In this document: positions 34,094 through 42,545 of the stretch, in pieces
How the letters are laid out: the number at the start of each line of letters is the position of its first letter
How positions within the stretch are numbered: the stretch's first letter is position 1
Assembly (NCBI GenBank): GCA_964544635.1
Contig: CAZJCK010000002.1
Location: 1-64,000, forward strand
Source: CAZJCK01 sp964544635
GTDB lineage: Bacteria; Zixibacteria; MSB-5A5; GN15; FEB-12
Length of the DNA: 64,000 bases
Direction: 5' to 3'
The notes under the pieces: generated by a model
Database searches by the model: none
The model's input: the letters and a program-made list of their open reading frames with translations, nothing else
What the model was told of the DNA's origin: nothing
Position numbers and translations under genes: made by a program

Positions 34094-35050
34094 TCACCCT
34101 TCCAGCTCAAGAATGTCGGAAAATGTCGCCCCTCGCACCTGATACGCGCGATCCGCCCCCGGTGCTGGAGCATAGTCAATATATAAGCTCTGGATCAAAG
34201 TTATCGATGATTCACCCGCATCGTGTACTGCCTCGACCGGAAAAAGTTTGCTCTGGGCCGGATCGAGATGCACCAATTCGGGGATGGTCGAGGTGTCGGC
34301 GGGGCGCACCACCGGAACAAACCGCCATTCCAGCGGCAATGCGGTCACACCAGGTTCCTCCGGTTCGACCGAGGCAATCTGAATCCCGGCCTGACCGGTC
34401 TCATCCTGCGGCAGGCGGCGTGGATCGCGGAGCACCAGCGGCTCGCTGCCCACGTTTTTGAGCACCAGCGAAAACCGGTTCGACGCTGCCTCGCTCTGGT
34501 CCAGCAGTGTCACTGACAGTGCTGCCGTCGGCTGCTCTTCAAGTTCGGCCGCAAAACCGAACAGGCCATCCACCAGTGCCGACGCCTGCGCCATCAACTC
34601 GCCGTCAATCGGTGAAAATTTCCGAGTAAGACTATCCTCTTCCCCTTCGATCGTCACCGTAATAACAGCATGCCCGGGGGTGACACCCTTCAGTTCGCGC
34701 AGATCGGCAAAGCCGACCTGTTCGAACAGTGCCACCAGCGAGTCGCACTGCTCGCCCTTCAGCTGCGACCGGAACAGTCCGATCGGCCGGCCTGGTTCGT
34801 CGGACGGCGGTCTCAGTACTTCCCAGCTTGCCGTGTTACCGGCGCAATCGACGTGTAGTTCAAGATAGTGCTTGGGAGTATCCGGGCCGTAAGCCGGACC
34901 GGATGATGACACCATCCGGATAGCGTTAACTTGTCCAATCCCTGCAAGATTCATATCTGGCGTACCTTTGCATGATGTTTCCCCGGCCCCGACCAGTGCG
35001 ACCACAACCAGTCCCGCCGCGAGATGTCGCACCCCGGCAATTCTTGACAT
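34094..35050 (-). CDS. Exported protein beside the metallopeptidase; candidate immunity protein
   Basis: The 318-residue product begins with a hydrophobic signal sequence (LAAGLVVVALVGAGETSC), possibly a weak lipobox at that cysteine, and is otherwise beta-rich with no recognised family. ATG 35050 was chosen because the longer frame adds a charged 11-residue segment that overlaps the upstream gene. It directly follows a predicted metallopeptidase effector, and immunity proteins to T6SS effectors are usually encoded next to them and exported if the toxin acts outside the cytosol. This role is inference; it could also be an envelope accessory protein. Confidence 0.6.
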   Translation of the reverse strand: MSRIAGVRHLAAGLVVVALVGAGETSCKGTPDMNLAGIGQVNAIRMVSSSGPAYGPDTPKHYLELHVDCAGNTASWEVLRPPSDEPGRPIGLFRSQLKGEQCDSLVALFEQVGFADLRELKGVTPGHAVITVTIEGEEDSLTRKFSPIDGELMAQASALVDGLFGFAAELEEQPTAALSVTLLDQSEAASNRFSLVLKNVGSEPLVLRDPRRLPQDETGQAGIQIASVEPEEPGVTALPLEWRFVPVVRPADTSTIPELVHLDPAQSKLFPVEAVHDAGESSITLIQSLYIDYAPAPGADRAYQVRGATFSDILELEG

Positions 35051-35075
35051 ATGCCCATATCCTTTCTTTCCCGGT

Positions 35076-36347
35076 TCATGCACCGCCTCCCGGTGGCTGG
35101 CGGCGCGATCGCGCTCGGTAGCGGTAATCTAAACCGGTCTGGTCTTTTACCATTTGCGCAAGATGACGGCAGATCGTGCGGAAGTGGCGCCACTTCACAT
35201 GGGTCAGGTTTTGCCCCATGATCGAGTCGGCATCAATACCGTTCACCGCCCCATCACCATTAAGACTGGCATCGATGGCCGCCCCGGCGTACTCATCGGG
35301 GTTGCCGAGATGATGCCCGAACTCATGGGCAGCCACGGCCAGTCGGGGTTCGGCCAAAAACCAGAGCGAATCGTTGGAACGAATGTTACCTGGCGCAACG
35401 ATGAGCGTGCCGGCCGAAAGGGCGTTTTTCTTTTCGAAACTGACATCGAATTCCGTCTGGTAGCGGCAGCACCAGTCGGCGCCCGACTGACAGCCCCGTC
35501 GCTTGATATCGAACTTGTTGTTCCAAGTGGTGATGATGTTGTCACGCCATTGGGTAATGCGGCGGCGGTTGGGGGGGCTGTCGATATTCCAGTCGGCAAA
35601 CCGTTCCGGCCAGGTGCCGCCATACTGACAGGTGTAATTGTTTCCCTGCTTGTAGAAGCCGACACAAAAGTTGTTGCCGTCATGCAGGACGAATCTGCGC
35701 GGCAGGTTAACCCAGGCGTTGCCGTTCCAGTACTTGTTGCGTCCTCGAACCTGTTTCATCCACCAGTATGGCCCGCCCTGGACATTGAAGGCGGCAACAG
35801 CACCGGCGTTGCCCTGCGGCGCGCTGGCACCGAGATTGACTACCGACGCTCCCCATCCCTTGAGGTATTTGATATTGCTGCTGATCTTTACCGTCCGATC
35901 GTTGGTCGCGACATCGAAGTGCGAGCGGCTCTCATCGAAATGTGCCGACGCCAGGTCGGGCATCCGGCGCAACTGGAGCAGGTTCGATGAGGCAGCAGCC
36001 TCGGCTACCAGGTCGGTATGTACTTTGAAGCGAATGTTGCCGTCGAGCTTGTCATCGGCCGCCCCGCGGGCATTCCAGATCGTATAGAGTCGTCCGCCGA
36101 TGACGGCTGCCGGAATTTCGTCGAACTTGGTCTCGCTGCCGTCATCAGAAACAAAACAGACATCAATGCGAGCCGGTGTGATGGGCGGATGGCCACTGAT
36201 GACGACCTCGATGGCGACCGCTTCACCGCAGCGCACGGTCGGCCGCAGCCACTGCGCCCGGCGCACCCGATAGTTGGCACGGCGGAACAGCCACCGCACC
36301 CCGGTCGCGACTTTTCCTATTGTCCTCGCACCAGCACCGTTGCTCAT
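35076..36347 (-). CDS. HExxH zinc metallopeptidase, candidate T6SS effector
   Basis: The 423-residue protein contains HEFGHHLGNPDEY at residues 341-353: H341 and H345 would bind zinc, E342 would be the catalytic base and E352 a third ligand. SIMG (375-378) then H383/H388 follow, the pattern seen in several polymorphic-toxin peptidases. The N-terminal 130 residues are beta-rich and may mediate loading. Many cysteines (C40, C228, C240, C286, C293, C294) suggest disulfides or action outside the cytosol. There is no signal peptide, as expected for a T6SS effector. It overlaps the adaptor gene upstream by four bases and sits in the PAAR operon. Confidence 0.75.
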   Translation of the reverse strand: MSNGAGARTIGKVATGVRWLFRRANYRVRRAQWLRPTVRCGEAVAIEVVISGHPPITPARIDVCFVSDDGSETKFDEIPAAVIGGRLYTIWNARGAADDKLDGNIRFKVHTDLVAEAAASSNLLQLRRMPDLASAHFDESRSHFDVATNDRTVKISSNIKYLKGWGASVVNLGASAPQGNAGAVAAFNVQGGPYWWMKQVRGRNKYWNGNAWVNLPRRFVLHDGNNFCVGFYKQGNNYTCQYGGTWPERFADWNIDSPPNRRRITQWRDNIITTWNNKFDIKRRGCQSGADWCCRYQTEFDVSFEKKNALSAGTLIVAPGNIRSNDSLWFLAEPRLAVAAHEFGHHLGNPDEYAGAAIDASLNGDGAVNGIDADSIMGQNLTHVKWRHFRTICRHLAQMVKDQTGLDYRYRARSRRQPPGGGA

Positions 36348-37252
36348 CCATTCTCCTCCGGATCAATAATGAACCGTCCGGCATTAGGAAAGTCGACCTC
36401 CATCTTCCCTGGCGGCAGTTCTTTCAGTCGCGCCCACCCTTCACTATCGGTCTTGCCGTCTTTTGTATTGCGGTCACCAAACCGTATGGTAAAGTCCTGA
36501 TCCGCCAGCGGCAATCCATCTTCATCCACAAACTGAAAGGCAGCATCATCACTGAAGGCGAGCAGGCCCGATGCCTGGTCATCGCGACCATATTCCTTGT
36601 TGCCCGCTACGACCGTGAAGAAATATTTGGGCGGCTGGTAGCTGCCGCCGCGCGGCTCGAGATCGTCGTCGTCGGGGATGTCCTCGGTATTGTCGAAGTA
36701 CTCAAACGCCCACTGCAGTTCCATGCGATTGTCCTTCACCATACCGTCCAGCGACAACACCTTGTCATGGGCGCCGCCGGCGTCATGTTCATACACCCGC
36801 ACTTCCACGGTTTCACCGCTGTCGAGGCCGCGGATATCGGCGGTCATGATCACGATCTCGTCGCGCTTCACCTCTTCTTTGTCCCACTTCAGGTTGCCTG
36901 CACTCACCATCGGTCGGACCGGAATCGGCAGCGACTCGCCGTCGAGCGAATTCTTGCTCAACTCCGCCTGCAGAATCACCTGGTCGCCCGGTTCGATATC
37001 CTCGGGAATGAGAAACGAACCGGAGAACTGGTTATTTTTGACGGTTCCCTTCACGCTACCCAGCTTGCTGCCGTTGAGCGATTTGCCGGTCACCTTGATC
37101 GGCGCACCGATGCCGACGCCCACCGTGCGTACCTGCCAGGGAGTCGATTGCCCGGCGTACGCAATCTGCGGCAACCAGCGGACGGCAACAAGTTTCGCCT
37201 CCAGTTCGACCTTGTGTTTGCTGTTGACCCCTTTGGAGAAGCTGAGTTTCAC
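36344..37252 (-). CDS. Beta-rich accessory protein sharing a domain with the PAAR protein
   Basis: The 302-residue protein has no named family that I recognise. Its C-terminal third (PPKYFFTVVAGNKEYGRDD, then LLAFSDDAAFQFVDEDG, then LKELPPGKMEVDFPNAG) clearly matches the end of the PAAR protein at 39555-40685 (VPRYFFVCEVGG, then DNVPPGPWAVEFPDHG). This suggests a shared adaptor or peptidoglycan/spike-associated module. It precedes the metallopeptidase gene and overlaps it by four bases, so it may help load that effector. Confidence 0.7.
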   Translation of the reverse strand: MKLSFSKGVNSKHKVELEAKLVAVRWLPQIAYAGQSTPWQVRTVGVGIGAPIKVTGKSLNGSKLGSVKGTVKNNQFSGSFLIPEDIEPGDQVILQAELSKNSLDGESLPIPVRPMVSAGNLKWDKEEVKRDEIVIMTADIRGLDSGETVEVRVYEHDAGGAHDKVLSLDGMVKDNRMELQWAFEYFDNTEDIPDDDDLEPRGGSYQPPKYFFTVVAGNKEYGRDDQASGLLAFSDDAAFQFVDEDGLPLADQDFTIRFGDRNTKDGKTDSEGWARLKELPPGKMEVDFPNAGRFIIDPEENG

Positions 37253-37266
37253 GTTACCTTCACTCG

Positions 37267-37683
37267 TTATTCTGTCTTCAGTGATCCGGCGATACGCAGC
37301 ATGTCGAGACCGAACGTCTTGAGTGTCTGCTTGTCGAAATCGCCGACAAAGTCGTATCCCCGGTCGTTGTGCAGCACCCAGATATGCTTACGAAAGACCG
37401 GTTCCTCGCCGAAACTCAGTTTGGCGATAAACTCTCGCGCCGGCAGGCCGTTGTCGAGCGTGACATTCTCGTTCTTGAGCACTTCCATCTGGCCGAATGA
37501 TTCCTGCAGCATCGACACGCGAGCATCGGCGAACTCATCGAGACCGTCGACGACCGGCTCGCGGTCCAGAGTGAGGGTGACCAGCGGCGCCTGGTCGTTT
37601 TCGACCGGTCCAATCATCATGTATGCAGTCTGGTTGCGCCAGCCATCGGGAAGCTCCAGGTCAAATGAATCCAGCATATGCAA
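37267..37683 (-). CDS. DcrB/DUF1795-type protein, probable Eag-like effector chaperone
   Basis: The 138-residue protein matches the DcrB/DUF1795 fold: an N-terminal LDSFDLELPDGWRNQT segment, the SMLQESFGQMEVL helix and a closing REFIAKLSFGEEPVFRKHIWVLH sheet. In T6SS loci these proteins (Eag) bind and protect PAAR- or Rhs-linked effectors before loading on VgrG. It has no signal peptide, so it is cytosolic. It lies between two effector-type genes. Which of them is its client is not clear. Confidence 0.75.
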   Translation of the reverse strand: MHMLDSFDLELPDGWRNQTAYMMIGPVENDQAPLVTLTLDREPVVDGLDEFADARVSMLQESFGQMEVLKNENVTLDNGLPAREFIAKLSFGEEPVFRKHIWVLHNDRGYDFVGDFDKQTLKTFGLDMLRIAGSLKTE

Positions 37684-37687
37684 GTCC

Positions 37688-39103
37688 TTACGATAGAATT
37701 TCGTAGTGAGTGTTGTCGCTCAGCACCGGCACCACCGTTTCGCCCGATTCGGTGGTCAGCGGGCGGCGCACCTCGACCAGTCGCCGCCATGCCAGGAGTT
37801 TCAGCCGATACCGCAGGGAACCGTCATCATTCTGCGAGAACTGCGGTTCATAGTGCCACTCCCAGTCATCGACCGTGGTGTGATAGGTCATCGGCCCGCT
37901 CGACCAGTCGCGACGCAGGTCATCCTTGATCTGCTCGATCAGGATGGGCGGGAACGACTCGTAGGCGCGCCCAAATGTCCAGCCAACGTTGCCTTCACGG
38001 CGCTGCCGCTCACCCTCGGCATTGAGCAATCGTTCCCACTCGCCGCTGTCAATATTACGATCGCTGTACTTGTTCTGCAGGCGACGCAAGCACTCGTCGT
38101 CGTTGGGAGTCTCGCGACCGGGTACGAAGAAGTACAGCGATTCGTAGAACAATTCTCGTTCCCGGCGACGTCCGCCGCGTCTCGTCAAGTGATAAAATTG
38201 CAGAAACCTGGGTGCATGCAACCAAGCGTTGCCACCGAACAGGTTGCGGATGGCGCGGCAGAGATCGGTGTTGCGGCCGATGTTGCAGCCGCGCAATACG
38301 ATCTGGGTGTCACCATCGACGATACTCGAGGGCGGTGGCGTGAGACGGCTGTCGTTGCCGTACGTGGCCAGCCTCGGGTAGTCGACCGGCCGTGACTGTC
38401 GGAGGCTATCCTCGAACAACGGCAGGTACCAGTAGTTGACGCTGGCGTGCGACACGATATTGATCTGGCCCCACTTGTCGCAGCCCAGCCGCTGGACATT
38501 CTCAGGATTGTTCAGGTACCGCAGGATGCTCTCGACGCTGCGTCGCACCACCACGACATCGGCGCGACGGCGCCAGAACCGCCGGGCCGCCCGCTGGTAC
38601 AGGTCGTGGCCGGTAATGAACGTAATGACTGGTCGGTTACCCGACGGAAGAGCGGCCGTGTTGCGCACGAAAGTCGGATAAGCCGAACGAAACTCCTCCC
38701 GTACCTCCTGGCCGCGTCGCACAACGGTCGCTTCGATCTCGAGACCGAGCTCCAGTTCACCACCGTCGGTCTCGACAATCTCGCGTGCCACCGGGATCTG
38801 GTGTTCATCCGATGAACCGTGGAAGGTCAGCTTCAAGCTGCCTTCGCCATCGCCGGCATCAGGAATATCGGTGGAGTCGATTTCGAACCGCCCGTTCTCG
38901 ATACGACCGACAAATGTCGCGAGCGTCGTGGCAACCCCTCCCTCCTCCTCCAGCATGTCTTCGCGCAAAAAACGCCAGGCATCGAGTTCGACCAGTCGCA
39001 CGGTAATTGCCGGTGCATTGCGCGGCAGCAGGATCCGCACCGTGAGTGGTTGCGACGGATCGCGCAGCAGCGCCGGCAGGAGCATGGCACGAATCGCGCT
39101 CAT
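37688..39103 (-). CDS. Candidate caspase/CHAT-like effector
   Basis: The 471-residue protein has a beta-rich N-terminus (residues 1 to about 130) and a central segment resembling the caspase-like fold. A strand leads to His219 in INIVSHAS, and about 54 residues later another strand leads to Cys273 in IVLRGCNIGRN, the spacing and context of His-Cys dyads in CHAT and DUF4347-type domains. The Arg-rich C-terminus is unassigned. It has no signal peptide. It lies between a beta protein (four-base overlap) and the Eag-like chaperone in the PAAR operon, so a protease effector is plausible but unproven. Confidence 0.6.
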   Translation of the reverse strand: MSAIRAMLLPALLRDPSQPLTVRILLPRNAPAITVRLVELDAWRFLREDMLEEEGGVATTLATFVGRIENGRFEIDSTDIPDAGDGEGSLKLTFHGSSDEHQIPVAREIVETDGGELELGLEIEATVVRRGQEVREEFRSAYPTFVRNTAALPSGNRPVITFITGHDLYQRAARRFWRRRADVVVVRRSVESILRYLNNPENVQRLGCDKWGQINIVSHASVNYWYLPLFEDSLRQSRPVDYPRLATYGNDSRLTPPPSSIVDGDTQIVLRGCNIGRNTDLCRAIRNLFGGNAWLHAPRFLQFYHLTRRGGRRRERELFYESLYFFVPGRETPNDDECLRRLQNKYSDRNIDSGEWERLLNAEGERQRREGNVGWTFGRAYESFPPILIEQIKDDLRRDWSSGPMTYHTTVDDWEWHYEPQFSQNDDGSLRYRLKLLAWRRLVEVRRPLTTESGETVVPVLSDNTHYEILS

Positions 39104-39522
39104 CGCTCCGCCCTGGACCAGCCGCGGTCGTCAATCTGCTGCGATATTGACTCGCCGCTTTCGGGGTCCTCTTCCGGTCCGGCCCCCGGTTGGTCGGCCG
39201 GCTCTTTGCCGAACAGTTCGTACCCGGCGACGCATACCGGTACCTTCTCGACATCAGTGGGCACCGCCGATACCACCACCGCGGCGTCGAACTCGGGCAA
39301 TTCCAGCTTGTACTCGCCGATCGGAATCTTGTCGACACTGACCAGACCGTCCTTGTCGGTAGTCGCTTCTATGCGTTCGGTTTGCCTCACCAGGACAACC
39401 TTGGTATCGGCAATCGGGACCGTACCGGAATTGGACAAGAGTAAAACCGAGATGTGCCCGGGCGGGAGAACAAAGAACTCCCGATTTTTCTGCTTGAGAT
39501 AGTCTGAACGTGTTCGAGCCAT
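39100..39522 (-). CDS. Small carboxypeptidase-regulatory-like beta-domain protein
   Basis: The 140-residue product has one compact beta domain (residues about 20-85, PIADTKVVLVRQTERIEATTD, then DKIPIGEYKLELPEF), the pattern of CarboxypepD_reg/Ig-like domains. An acidic, disordered tail ends it. It starts with a basic segment and has no signal peptide. It overlaps the candidate caspase-like gene by four bases and follows the PAAR gene, so it may be a loading adaptor. Confidence 0.65.
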   Translation of the reverse strand: MARTRSDYLKQKNREFFVLPPGHISVLLLSNSGTVPIADTKVVLVRQTERIEATTDKDGLVSVDKIPIGEYKLELPEFDAAVVVSAVPTDVEKVPVCVAGYELFGKEPADQPGAGPEEDPESGESISQQIDDRGWSRAER

Positions 39523-39554
39523 GGTGTTGTCGTCGCCGCTACCGGCGGTATTGA

Positions 39555-40685
39555 TCAGTTTTCAAAGGGTGCACCGTGATCCGGGAATTCAACCGCCCAC
39601 GGTCCCGGTGGAACATTGTCGACCTTCGCCGCCCCGCCGCCGTCAAGCGTACCGCTGCGGACTTCGCCGCTGCACAGGTGCAACCGATACGGTGCGTCGG
39701 CCAGCTCTTTGCCGTCGGTGTCCTTTAAGCTGAATTCAATGCGGGTGCGGTAGTCGAGCAAGCCCGATTCCCTGCGGGCGCCGCCAACCTCGCAGACGAA
39801 GAAGTACCGCGGCACGTAATAGTTCGACAGTTTCGGCTCGGCCTCCGACGGTGGAGCGTCGCTCCACGGATACTGCCACTCCACTTCGATGGCATCGTCT
39901 TTCACCTTCGCTTCGATTTCGTCAAAGGGGCGGCGCCGATTGTTGGGGCCTACTTCGTAGATCTTCAGTTTCGCCGGCGTATTGTCTTCGAAGCCGATCA
40001 GTGCAACCTGCAGCTTGACCTTTTCGTCGTCCTTGATGCGATTGGTCGACCAGCGAATGTCGGCGATCCCCGTCAGCTCAATTTTGTGATCCCCCGACTC
40101 CACCATCGTCCGCTCGACTTTGCCGCCGAGCATGCCGCTCCAGCCGGTGTCCTTGGGGCCCTTTACGGTGTAGTTCAGGCCGGCGATCGGTTTGCCCCCC
40201 TTGTCGACGACGGACACATTGAGAAAGTCGGTCTTCTGCGACTTGTCCTCGGTTTTGCCGGACTTTGCCTTGTCGTCCTTGACCTTGGTGTCGGCGCCCG
40301 CCTTGGTGTCGGCTTTCCCTTCTTTGACTTTCTGGCCACCCTGGCCGGCGCCACCGCCGCCACCCATACCGCCACCGCCGCCGGAGGTACCGATCATCAC
40401 CTTGGACGCACCCTTCACAATCACGTCGGGAGGGCCGACGCACACGCACGAGTCGCCCACCGTAGCCGCCGGCAGTCCGGCAATCAGGACGGTCGGGACA
40501 CCGGGACCAACGATCGGCCCGCCGACATGCGGGATCGGCGGGACAGCCGGTGTTTGCATCGGACAGGTGTGCATGTCCGTCAGGCGTGCCGCCGGCAGGC
40601 CCTCTATGAGCACGGTAGGGTTACCGACGACTATAACGCCGCCGTGAGCGGTGGTATCTCCCTGTCTGGCTGCCGGTCCGGGCAT
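39555..40685 (-). CDS. PAAR-domain spike-tip protein with C-terminal beta module
   Basis: The 376-residue protein opens with a PAAR domain (residues 1 to about 95: AARQGDTTAHGG, IEGLPAARLTDMHTCP, and VLIAGLPAATVGDSCVCVGP), which sharpens the VgrG tip with bound zinc. A glycine run (98-115) and a Lys-rich linker follow. A C-terminal region (about 155-376) ends with the module shared with the 36344-37252 protein. It is the first gene of the effector operon, has GAGG seven bases upstream, and is preceded by a strong promoter. Confidence 0.9.
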   Translation of the reverse strand: MPGPAARQGDTTAHGGVIVVGNPTVLIEGLPAARLTDMHTCPMQTPAVPPIPHVGGPIVGPGVPTVLIAGLPAATVGDSCVCVGPPDVIVKGASKVMIGTSGGGGGMGGGGGAGQGGQKVKEGKADTKAGADTKVKDDKAKSGKTEDKSQKTDFLNVSVVDKGGKPIAGLNYTVKGPKDTGWSGMLGGKVERTMVESGDHKIELTGIADIRWSTNRIKDDEKVKLQVALIGFEDNTPAKLKIYEVGPNNRRRPFDEIEAKVKDDAIEVEWQYPWSDAPPSEAEPKLSNYYVPRYFFVCEVGGARRESGLLDYRTRIEFSLKDTDGKELADAPYRLHLCSGEVRSGTLDGGGAAKVDNVPPGPWAVEFPDHGAPFEN

Positions 40686-40735
40686 AAGTAACCTCGCAGT
40701 TTACACTGAGTTGGCGATTGAAACGATGATGCCCG

Positions 40736-40765
40736 AATATACAGAGCACCGATCGCTGTAGTCAA
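40736..40765 (-). promoter_or_regulatory. Sigma-70-like promoter for the PAAR/effector operon
   Basis: On the minus strand TTGACT (40765-40760) and TATATT (40741-40736) are 18 bases apart. The expected start is near 40729, about 44 bases before the PAAR start. Confidence 0.6.
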
Positions 40766-40783
40766 CACTTCCGGGCAAGAGAT

Positions 40784-41509
40784 TCACACGTCGAGCAGGC
40801 GACGGATTTTCGGCAGGTCATCCTGCGCCCGATGATAATCCTGTATTCGACCGATGTCGAGCCAGTAACCGTCATACGGATACGCGTGTACTTTCCGTTG
40901 GGCGGCCGGCAGGTCGCGCATCAGGTCGTCGAAGCCGTACGGTTGCCCCCGCGGCACCAGTTCGAGCAGGGATCGGCTGAACACATAGATCCCCATCGAA
41001 ACCTCAAAATCCCAGGTCGGTTTCTCCACAAAACCGGTCACCAGGCCGGACTCATCGCTGGTCAGCACGCCATAGTCGACGTTGTGGACACGTTTATGCG
41101 TGGCCACCGTCAACTCGGCGTCGTTGCCCCGGTGGTACTCATAGACGCGGGAAAAGTCGATATCGGAGATCACGTCACCGTTGACCACCAGGAACTGCTC
41201 GGGCAGGTCGTCGATCAGGGTCAGCGGCCCCACCGTCGAGAGTGGCTGCGGTTCACGCGAGTAACTCAGTTCAAGCCCGAAAGCGGCGCCGTCGCCGAGA
41301 GCGGCCTCGATCTGATCGGCCATGTGATTCACCGCCAGGATAGCCCGGCGTACGCCGGAACGGCGAAGTTGGGCAAGCAGGTAGCCGATGACCGGCTGGC
41401 CGCCAACCGGCACCAGCGGCTTGGGCAGATCCCCGGTGTACGGTAACAGGCGGCTGCCCTTGCCGCCGGCAAGTATCACGGTCAACATGTCATTATCTGG
41501 CGCCGGCAT
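40784..41509 (-). CDS. Sugar-phosphate nucleotidyltransferase
   Basis: The 241-residue protein is an NTP-transferase. The N-terminal signature LAGGKGSRLLPYTGDLPKPLVPVGG binds the nucleotide, and VNGDVISDIDF contains the metal-binding aspartate. Such enzymes make NDP-sugars from sugar-1-phosphates in the cytosol. ATG 41509 was chosen because TGAGGT lies seven bases upstream and the family fold starts seven residues later; the longer frame overlaps the upstream gene. It follows a sugar-nucleotide epimerase/dehydratase by ten bases, so both probably serve surface-glycan synthesis. Confidence 0.88.
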   Translation of the reverse strand: MPAPDNDMLTVILAGGKGSRLLPYTGDLPKPLVPVGGQPVIGYLLAQLRRSGVRRAILAVNHMADQIEAALGDGAAFGLELSYSREPQPLSTVGPLTLIDDLPEQFLVVNGDVISDIDFSRVYEYHRGNDAELTVATHKRVHNVDYGVLTSDESGLVTGFVEKPTWDFEVSMGIYVFSRSLLELVPRGQPYGFDDLMRDLPAAQRKVHAYPYDGYWLDIGRIQDYHRAQDDLPKIRRLLDV

Positions 41510-41519
41510 TGGTGTTACC

Positions 41520-42530
41520 TCAGTTGTGATACCGTGGATCAGCCGGGTTGGCGATGACTCCGCTGCGCACCGCCGCGGCAATCTCTGTAATCCCGGCAAC
41601 CAGCGAGTGCCGGGGACGGAAACCGGTAGTCGAATGAATCTTGTCACAGCGCACGCGATAGTCGCGGGGGTCTTCGTCTTTGTGCACATACGTCACCAAA
41701 TCGCTCGAAACACCCGTTTCGCACAGTATCATGTCAGTCAACTGTTTCTTGGTGTGGTTCTGGTCATCGGCGCCGACGTTGAACGCCCGGCGATCGACCT
41801 GTTGCCGCTGCGCTGCCAGCACCAGGCGGCAGGCATCGGCGAGGTCGCGAACATGGCAGTACGGCCGCCAGAACTGCTCGCCGTACACTTCCAGCCGGTG
41901 TCCCTGCACCAGTTCAGCCGTAAACTGATTGACGGTCAGGTCGAATCGTGGTCGGTATGACAGCCCGAACGCGGTGGCGAATCTGAGGCATACAACTGTC
42001 ATGTCGTTTCGACTTTCCAGCAGCAGCTGTTCGAACTCCACTTTCAGTTCAGCGTAAAGAGAGACCGGTCGGAGGGGCGACTGTTCGTCGACCCAGCCGT
42101 CGCCGGTGTCCATCCTCCCGTAGTTGGAACAGGTGCTGGCGAAGAGGAAGAGCTGCACCCCGGCCTCAAGTGACTGTTGCAGAACCGTGCGTGAACCGAC
42201 TCGATTGACCGCGATTGCCCGCTCCGGATCACGGGCACACGCCGGGTCGCCGACTATGGCGGCGAGGTGCACGACGGCCGATGCTCCCCGCAGGGCGCGG
42301 CCGACATCGTCAGGACTGACAATGTCGCCACGAATAAACTCGAAGTTGGGGTGGGTGAAGACACCCAGCAGCGAACTGCCGCCGCAGGTCAGATTGTCCA
42401 GAACCGTCACCCGGTATCCGGCATTCAGCAGCAGACTGCAGAGCACCGAACCAATGTAGCCGGCGCCGCCGGTCACGACTATTTTCTGGCCCGGTTCGGC
42501 GGCTGGCGATCGGCTGGCGGTCGGTTCCAC
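41520..42530 (-). CDS. NAD-dependent sugar epimerase/dehydratase (extended SDR)
   Basis: The 336-residue protein has the Rossmann motif VTGGAGYIGS near residue 20, the catalytic region FASTCSNYGR and YAELK (the YxxxK pair), and the sugar-binding RFATAFGLSYRPRFD segment. It belongs with UDP-glucose epimerases and related dehydratases. The exact sugar cannot be read. It lies between the TPR lipoprotein (15 bases upstream) and the nucleotidyltransferase, all on the minus strand. Confidence 0.88.
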   Translation of the reverse strand: MEPTASRSPAAEPGQKIVVTGGAGYIGSVLCSLLLNAGYRVTVLDNLTCGGSSLLGVFTHPNFEFIRGDIVSPDDVGRALRGASAVVHLAAIVGDPACARDPERAIAVNRVGSRTVLQQSLEAGVQLFLFASTCSNYGRMDTGDGWVDEQSPLRPVSLYAELKVEFEQLLLESRNDMTVVCLRFATAFGLSYRPRFDLTVNQFTAELVQGHRLEVYGEQFWRPYCHVRDLADACRLVLAAQRQQVDRRAFNVGADDQNHTKKQLTDMILCETGVSSDLVTYVHKDEDPRDYRVRCDKIHSTTGFRPRHSLVAGITEIAAAVRSGVIANPADPRYHN

Positions 42531-42545
42531 GGTTCGATGTCCGGT

